From JACVRW01 sp963814095 (GTDB taxonomy: Bacteria; Actinomycetota; Thermoleophilia; Solirubrobacterales; Thermoleophilaceae): a DNA stretch of 64,000 nucleotides. This document shows, piece after piece, positions 59,788 through 64,000 of the stretch. Location of the stretch: positions 1 to 64,000 of the forward strand of contig CAWFBT010000008.1 of the NCBI GenBank assembly GCA_963814095.1, given 5' to 3'. Numbering within the stretch: position 1 is the stretch's first letter; every line of letters starts with the position of its first letter. The position numbers and the translations under genes were made by a program. The notes under the pieces are model-generated. The model saw only the letters and a list, made by a program, of their open reading frames with translations, made no database searches and was not told the DNA's origin.

Positions 59788-60696
59788 CTAGCGCGGTGTG
59801 GGCGGAGCCGGCGGAGGCGGCCCGTCGGCGTCCGGCTTCGGGATGATCGAGCCGATGTTGGCGAGCGCCTGCGTCACCTCGCTCGGGATGATCCAGACCT
59901 TGTTCGACTCGCCCTTGGCGATCTGCGGCAGCGTCTGCAGGTACTGGTAGGCGAGCAGCTTGGGGTCGGCGTCGCCGCGGTGGATCGCGTCGAAGACCTG
60001 CTCGATCGCCTTCGACTGACCCTCGGCGTGCAGGATCTCCGACTGCCTCTGGCCCTCGGCGCGCAGGATCGACGACTGCTTCTCACCCTCCGCCGTGAGG
60101 ATCTGCGACTGCTTGACGCCCTCGGCCGTCAGGATCGCCGCCCGCTTGTCGCGCTCGGCCCGCATCTGCTTCTCCATCGCCTCCTGGATCGTCACCGGCG
60201 GGTCGATCGCCTTCAGCTCGACGCGGTTGACGCGGATGCCCCAGCGGCCGGTGGCCTCGTCCAGCACCACGCGCAGCGCGGTGTTGATGTTGTCGCGCGA
60301 GGTGAGCGTGTCCTCGAGCGTCATGCCGCCGGCCACGTTGCGCAGCGTGGTCACGGTGAGCTGCTCGATCGCGACGATGTAGTCGGCGATCTCGTAGGTG
60401 GCGGCCTTCGGATCCGTGACCTGGAAGTAGATGACGGAGTCGATCGACACCGTCAGGTTGTCCTCTGTGATCACCGGCTGGGGCGGGAACGAGACGACCT
60501 GCTCGCGCAGGTCGAGCAGCGGCTTGACCCGGTCGACGTAGGGGACGATGAGCCCGAGCCCGGCGTCCAGGGTGCGGTGGTAGCGGCCGAGCCGCTCGAC
60601 GATCCCGGCGCGCGCCTGGGGCACGATCCGGATTCCGCGCGAGAGCGTGAACAGCACGACCACCGCGACGACGATGAGCACGATCAGGGCAGCCAT
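59788..60696 (-). CDS. SPFH/Band 7 membrane-scaffold protein (slipin/QmcA-like)
   Basis: The 302-residue protein has an N-terminal membrane segment (LIVLIVVAVVVLFTLSRGI), a Band 7 domain (VPQARAGIVERLGRYHRTLDAGLGLIVPYVDRV, VEQLTVTTLRNVAGGMTLEDTL, RWGIRVNRVELKAIDPP) and a long helix with repeated SQILTAEGEKQSSILRAEG. It forms oligomeric membrane microdomains and partners with an NfeD protein, whose gene lies 16 nt away. The pair sits between ffh and ftsY. Confidence 0.92.
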   Translation of the reverse strand: MAALIVLIVVAVVVLFTLSRGIRIVPQARAGIVERLGRYHRTLDAGLGLIVPYVDRVKPLLDLREQVVSFPPQPVITEDNLTVSIDSVIYFQVTDPKAATYEIADYIVAIEQLTVTTLRNVAGGMTLEDTLTSRDNINTALRVVLDEATGRWGIRVNRVELKAIDPPVTIQEAMEKQMRAERDKRAAILTAEGVKQSQILTAEGEKQSSILRAEGQRQSEILHAEGQSKAIEQVFDAIHRGDADPKLLAYQYLQTLPQIAKGESNKVWIIPSEVTQALANIGSIIPKPDADGPPPPAPPTPR

Positions 60697-60712
60697 ATGG
60701 CGCTTGTTCCTC

Positions 60713-61138
60713 CTATTCGGCGACCAGCGCTGTGGCGCCGTCGATCTTCATTACTTCGACGCGGGCGCCTGCTTCGAACGCCTCGTCGTCATCGTAGGCA
60801 CGGGCCGTCCAGACCTCGCCCGCGAGCTTGATCTGCCCGCCGTCGCGGTCGACGCGTTCGAGCACCACGGCCGGCCTGCCGACGAGCGCGGCGGTCCCGG
60901 TCCGCAGCTTCGTCGGCGTGCGCAGGTGGCGCTTCGCTATCGGCCGCAGCACGAGCAGTGACGCCAGCGACACCGCGATGAACACGATCCACTGAACCGC
61001 CAGCCCGGCGCCCGCGAGCCCGACGATGGCGGCCGCGACCGCGGCGATTGCGATCGGGCCGAGGAAGAAGCCGAGCGTCGCGATCTCGCCGATCGCGAAG
61101 ACCCCCGCGGCGATCATCCACCAGACCCAGTCGTCCAT
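60713..61138 (-). CDS. NfeD-family membrane protein
   Basis: The 141-residue protein has three or four hydrophobic segments (MIAAGVFAIGEIATLGFFLGPIAIAAVAAAIVGLAGAG) then an OB-fold C-terminal domain (LVGRPAVVLERVDRDGGQIKLAGEVWTARAYDD). It is the short NfeD form lacking the ClpP-like protease domain. NfeD partners SPFH proteins. Confidence 0.9.
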   Translation of the reverse strand: MDDWVWWMIAAGVFAIGEIATLGFFLGPIAIAAVAAAIVGLAGAGLAVQWIVFIAVSLASLLVLRPIAKRHLRTPTKLRTGTAALVGRPAVVLERVDRDGGQIKLAGEVWTARAYDDDEAFEAGARVEVMKIDGATALVAE

Positions 61139-61150
61139 CTGCTTGTGATC

Positions 61151-62008
61151 CTAGGGACGGGCCTGACCCGCCGCGAGCGGACCGAGTTCGCTCACGCCGC
61201 GGATCGGCGTCCGCAGCAGGGCGTGGGCGCGGCTCGAATCGAGCACGCAGTAGGCGGGCCGCTCGAGGCCCGAGCCGGCGAGCCGGCCGCGGCGCAGCCG
61301 CTCCGCCGGCAGCCCGTGGGCCGCGGCGATCGTGCCGGCGAGCTCGAAGCGGCTCACCGCCTCGGGGCCGCCGAGGTGAAGGAGCCCGCTCTCTGGGCGG
61401 TGGGCGAGCTCGACGAGCGCGGCCGCCAGGTCGTCCACCAGCACCGGCGAGCGCCATTCGTCGTCGAAGAACTCGATGTCCGACTCGCCCGCCGCCGCGG
61501 CGGCCACGAGGCGCTCCTGCGGGCCCGGCTCGGCGCCGCCGATCATCAGCGAGGTCCGCACAACCAGGGCGTGTGGGTGCGCCGCCTGCACCTCGCGCTC
61601 CGACGCGAGCTTCGAGCGGCCGTAGTCGCTGAGCGGCACCGGTTCGTCGTCCTCGCGGTACGGGCGCGTGCCATCTCCGTCGAAGACGAGGTCCGTCGAG
61701 ATGTGCACGAGCCGTGCCCCGGCGCGGCTCGCGGCGGCCGCCACGTGCGCCGATCCGGCCACGTTCGTGTCCCAGGCGTCGGGGCCCTTCTGGAGGTAGG
61801 CGGTGTGGATCACCGCCGCGGGCCGTACGCGCTCGAAGAGCTCGTCGACGGCAGCGGCGTCGCGGACGTCGACGCGCAGCCATTCGAGCGCCGGGCCGGC
61901 GGCCTCCGCCGAGCTGAGCCGGGTGGCGATCACGGGCGGCTCCGAGCTCGCGAGGAGCGCGCGGCCGAGGTAGCCGCTGGCTCCGGTCACGAGCAGCGGG
62001 CCGCTCAT
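61151..62008 (-). CDS. dTDP-4-dehydrorhamnose-reductase-like SDR protein
   Basis: ATG 62008 overlaps the preceding stop (ATGA) and gives 285 residues. The SDR landmarks are LLVTGASGYLGRALLA, VIHTAY, and the active site LVHISTDLVFDGDGTRPYREDDEPVPLSDYGRSKLASE (Ser, Tyr, Lys). RmlD makes dTDP-L-rhamnose; without other rml genes the substrate may be another nucleotide sugar. Confidence 0.87.
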   Translation of the reverse strand: MSGPLLVTGASGYLGRALLASSEPPVIATRLSSAEAAGPALEWLRVDVRDAAAVDELFERVRPAAVIHTAYLQKGPDAWDTNVAGSAHVAAAASRAGARLVHISTDLVFDGDGTRPYREDDEPVPLSDYGRSKLASEREVQAAHPHALVVRTSLMIGGAEPGPQERLVAAAAAGESDIEFFDDEWRSPVLVDDLAAALVELAHRPESGLLHLGGPEAVSRFELAGTIAAAHGLPAERLRRGRLAGSGLERPAYCVLDSSRAHALLRTPIRGVSELGPLAAGQARP

Positions 62009-63114
62009 CCCTCGTTGAGTGCGCGCTCCACGTCGGCGAGCAGGTCGGCGGTGTCCTCGCAGCCTGCTGAGAGCCGGATGAAGCCGGGCGGCACGTCGTC
62101 GCCGCCCCAGCGTGCGCGTCGCTCGGCGGTCGTATGGACGACTCCGAAGCTGGTGGCGTCGAAGACGAGCTCCGCCGTCGCCAGGAAGCGCTCGGCGCGC
62201 TCCTCGCTGCCGACGTCGAATGAGACGACCGCGCCGTAGCCGCGCATCTGGCGCCGCGCCACCTCGTGGCCGGGGTCGCCGCTCAGGCCCGGGTAGCGGA
62301 CCGACACGACGTCGTCGCGTGCCGCCAGCAGCCGCGCTATCGCCAGCGCGTTGTCGCAGCTGCGCTCCAGCCGCAGCGCGAGCGTCGCGAGCGAGCGGTG
62401 GGCGAGCCACGCCTCGAACGGGCCGGGGATCGCACCGGCGTCGCGGCGCCAGTCCCGCATCTGCCCGGCCAGCTCCTCGTCGCGGGTCGTGAGGTAGCCG
62501 AGCATCAGGTCGCCGTGGCCGCTGATCTGCTTGGTGGCGCTCGTGAGCGCCACGTCCGCGCCAAGGTCGAGCGGGCGCTGCAGGAGCGGTCCAGCGGTGG
62601 TGTTGTCGACGACCGTCCGCGCGCCGGCGGCAGTGGCTGCCTGGGACAGCTCCGCGAGGTCGTAGACCTCGAGCTTCGGGTTGGAGGGGCTCTCGAGCCA
62701 GAGCAGCGTGGCACCGTCGACCACCGACGCCAGCTCGGCGGGCGGAGCCACCCGCAGCTCGACGCCGCGCGGCCCGAGGTGGGTCTCCGCCAAGCGCCGG
62801 ACGCCGTGATAGCAGCCCTCGTCCATGGCGATGGCGTCGCCCGGCTTCGTCAGCGTCAGAAGGAGCGCGGCGGCCGTGGCCATCCCCGAGGCGAACAGGA
62901 CGGCGTCTGCCTCCTCGAGCTCGCCGAGCGCTTCCTCGAGGCGGGTCCAGGTCGGGTTGCCGTAGCGGGTGTAGCTGTACGGAGCCTCGTACGGATCGCC
63001 ACTGAAGTGGAACGGCGCGGCAAAGACGGGGCCCGGCAGGAACGGCTCTCCCTGGCCGGGCTCCGGCAGCCCGGCCTTCACGACCCGTGTCCCGTCGCCT
63101 CGAGTGCCGCTCAT
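62005..63114 (-). CDS. Cys/Met metabolism PLP-dependent enzyme
   Basis: The 369-residue protein belongs to the cystathionine gamma-synthase/lyase fold: YSYTRYGNPTWTRLEEALGELEEADAVLFASGMAT, DNTTAGPLLQRPLDLGADVALTSATKQISGHGD with the PLP lysine in SATKQI, and a C-terminal SFGVVHTTAERR. Its ATG overlaps the ftsY stop. It could be cystathionine gamma-lyase/synthase or methionine gamma-lyase; sequence alone does not decide. Confidence 0.88.
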   Translation of the reverse strand: MSGTRGDGTRVVKAGLPEPGQGEPFLPGPVFAAPFHFSGDPYEAPYSYTRYGNPTWTRLEEALGELEEADAVLFASGMATAAALLLTLTKPGDAIAMDEGCYHGVRRLAETHLGPRGVELRVAPPAELASVVDGATLLWLESPSNPKLEVYDLAELSQAATAAGARTVVDNTTAGPLLQRPLDLGADVALTSATKQISGHGDLMLGYLTTRDEELAGQMRDWRRDAGAIPGPFEAWLAHRSLATLALRLERSCDNALAIARLLAARDDVVSVRYPGLSGDPGHEVARRQMRGYGAVVSFDVGSEERAERFLATAELVFDATSFGVVHTTAERRARWGGDDVPPGFIRLSAGCEDTADLLADVERALNEG

Positions 63115-64000
63115 GGCTCGAGTATCGCTCGCGCGAAGTCGTCGGGGTCGAACGGCCGCAGGTCCTCGAGCGCCTCGCCGATGCCGATCAGCTTGACGGG
63201 AACACCGAGCTCCTGGGCGATGGCGAGCGCGATGCCGCCCTTGGCGGTGCCGTCGAGCTTCGTGAGCGCGATGCCGGTCACGTCGACGGCCTCGCGGAAC
63301 AGCATCGCCTGGCGCAGCCCGTTCTGGCCGGTGGTGGCGTCGATCGTCAGCAGCGTCTCGTGCGGCGCGCCCGGCGCTTGCGCGGCGATCACCTTGCGCA
63401 CCTTGCGCAGCTCGTCCATCAGGTGCTGCTGGGTGTGAAGGCGCCCGGCGGTGTCGCAGATGACCACGTCCCGGCCGCGCGCCTTGGCGGCCTCGATCGC
63501 GTCGAACATGACCGCCCCCGGGTCGGAGCCGGACTCCCCGCGGACCAGCTCGCAGCCGGCCCGCTCGGCCCAGAGCGCGAGCTGCTCGGCCGCCGCCGCC
63601 CGGAAGGTGTCGCCCGCCGCGATCAGCACCGAGCGGCCGAGCTCCTGCTGGAGGTGCCAGGCGATCTTGCCGATCGTCGTCGTCTTGCCGCTGCCGTTGA
63701 CGCCGACGACGAGGATGACCGTCGGCGAGAGCGTGAGGTCGATCGTGTCGCCGTCGAGCCGGGCGGTGTCCGCGAGCAGCTCGCGCAGGCGACGCGACAG
63801 GTCCTCCCCGCCCTGGAGCTCGCCGCTCTCGGCCTCGAGCTCCAGCTTCTCAACGATCTTCGCGGTGGTGGGCGCGCCGACGTCGGCGTAGATGAGGGTC
63901 TCCTCGAGGTGCTCGAATGCCTCGTCGTCGAGCGACTGGAAGACGGTCGCCTGCAGCTCGGCGCCGAGCGCCTGGCGCGTCTTCGACATGTTGTCGCGCA
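63111..64000 (-). CDS. ftsY: Signal recognition particle receptor FtsY (5' end outside window)
   Basis: The gene is read into the right edge: three in-frame codons (R-D-N) precede the Met at 63989, and FtsY usually continues N-terminally, so the true start is beyond 64000. Visible parts are NMSKTRQALGAEL, P-loop VVGVNGSGKTTTIGKIA, GDTFRAAAAEQL, DTAGRLHTQQHLMDEL, LTKLDGTAKGG and the final FDPDDFARAIL. It is the membrane receptor for SRP and partner of Ffh. Confidence 0.93.
   Translation of the reverse strand, partial: RDNMSKTRQALGAELQATVFQSLDDEAFEHLEETLIYADVGAPTTAKIVEKLELEAESGELQGGEDLSRRLRELLADTARLDGDTIDLTLSPTVILVVGVNGSGKTTTIGKIAWHLQQELGRSVLIAAGDTFRAAAAEQLALWAERAGCELVRGESGSDPGAVMFDAIEAAKARGRDVVICDTAGRLHTQQHLMDELRKVRKVIAAQAPGAPHETLLTIDATTGQNGLRQAMLFREAVDVTGIALTKLDGTAKGGIALAIAQELGVPVKLIGIGEALEDLRPFDPDDFARAILEP

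Overview
The window comes from the chromosome of a very GC-rich Gram-positive bacterium of the actinobacterial type, most likely Thermoleophilia (Solirubrobacterales/Gaiellales-like); this is inferred from gene content, not from a search. Supporting features are a WhiG/FliA-type sigma factor beside a SpoIIE-RsbW-type fusion, a SARP-type regulator with cyclase and AAA domains, an F420-type nitroreductase-family protein, an ECF42-type sigma factor with its DGPF/YCII partner, frequent GTG and TTG starts, and tightly packed genes with many 4-nt stop/start overlaps.

Layout. 1-350: the right end of something integrated elsewhere, ending in the 3' half of a tRNA-Gly(GCC) gene with no 5' half (candidate att site). 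580-2219: two secreted proteins with nearly identical signal peptides. 2197-4912: a truncated lipoprotein gene, a VanY-like M15 peptidase and a divergent OmpR/VanS-like two-component pair. 4960-13824: mostly single metabolic and stress genes (aldo/keto reductase, Zn alcohol dehydrogenase, epoxide hydrolase, cation efflux, a cNMP-thioredoxin-reductase fusion lacking the redox cysteines, a cupredoxin, an ArsR-SRPBCC pair with a clear operator, an F420-type protein). 14313-19837: a probable operon of a SARP-cyclase-AAA regulator, a small protein and an animal-type haem peroxidase.

17.2-28.9 kb: nearly every gene needs one or more single-base frame corrections (SARP/AAA, PfkB kinase, flippase-like membrane protein, formylglycine-generating enzyme, DUF202, glyoxalase, ECF42, FGE paralogue), whereas 30-64 kb is almost free of them. 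This looks more like a poorly polished assembly patch than real decay. 26484-30435 holds the most intriguing candidate system: a five-gene same-strand run encoding a Tat-exported sulfatase-fold enzyme with Thr in place of the formylglycine Cys, an FGE paralogue without the FGE cysteines, a MIP18/PaaD-like Fe-S factor, an amidohydrolase-2 protein with an altered metal site, and a DUF2237 protein.

30.6-50 kb: cell-envelope and regulatory genes. A Xer recombinase - WhiG sigma - PAS/PP2C/HATPase - STAS run probably forms one partner-switching operon, followed by a second EF-G, a zinc-ribbon protein and an RNase H-like protein; then an L,D-transpeptidase, an epimerase with coiled-coil tail, an acyltransferase, a HAD phosphatase, an alpha/beta hydrolase and ilvD. 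50-64 kb is core: thiD, comM-dprA-yraN (plus strand) convergent with the minus-strand translation/secretion cluster ftsY ... ffh-rpsP-khpA-rimM-trmD-rplS-lepB-rnhB. Two ribosomal proteins there (L19 and S16) carry long Ala/Glu/Pro-rich C-terminal tails, and an SPFH/NfeD pair, a dTDP-rhamnose-reductase-like protein and a Cys/Met PLP enzyme sit between ffh and ftsY.
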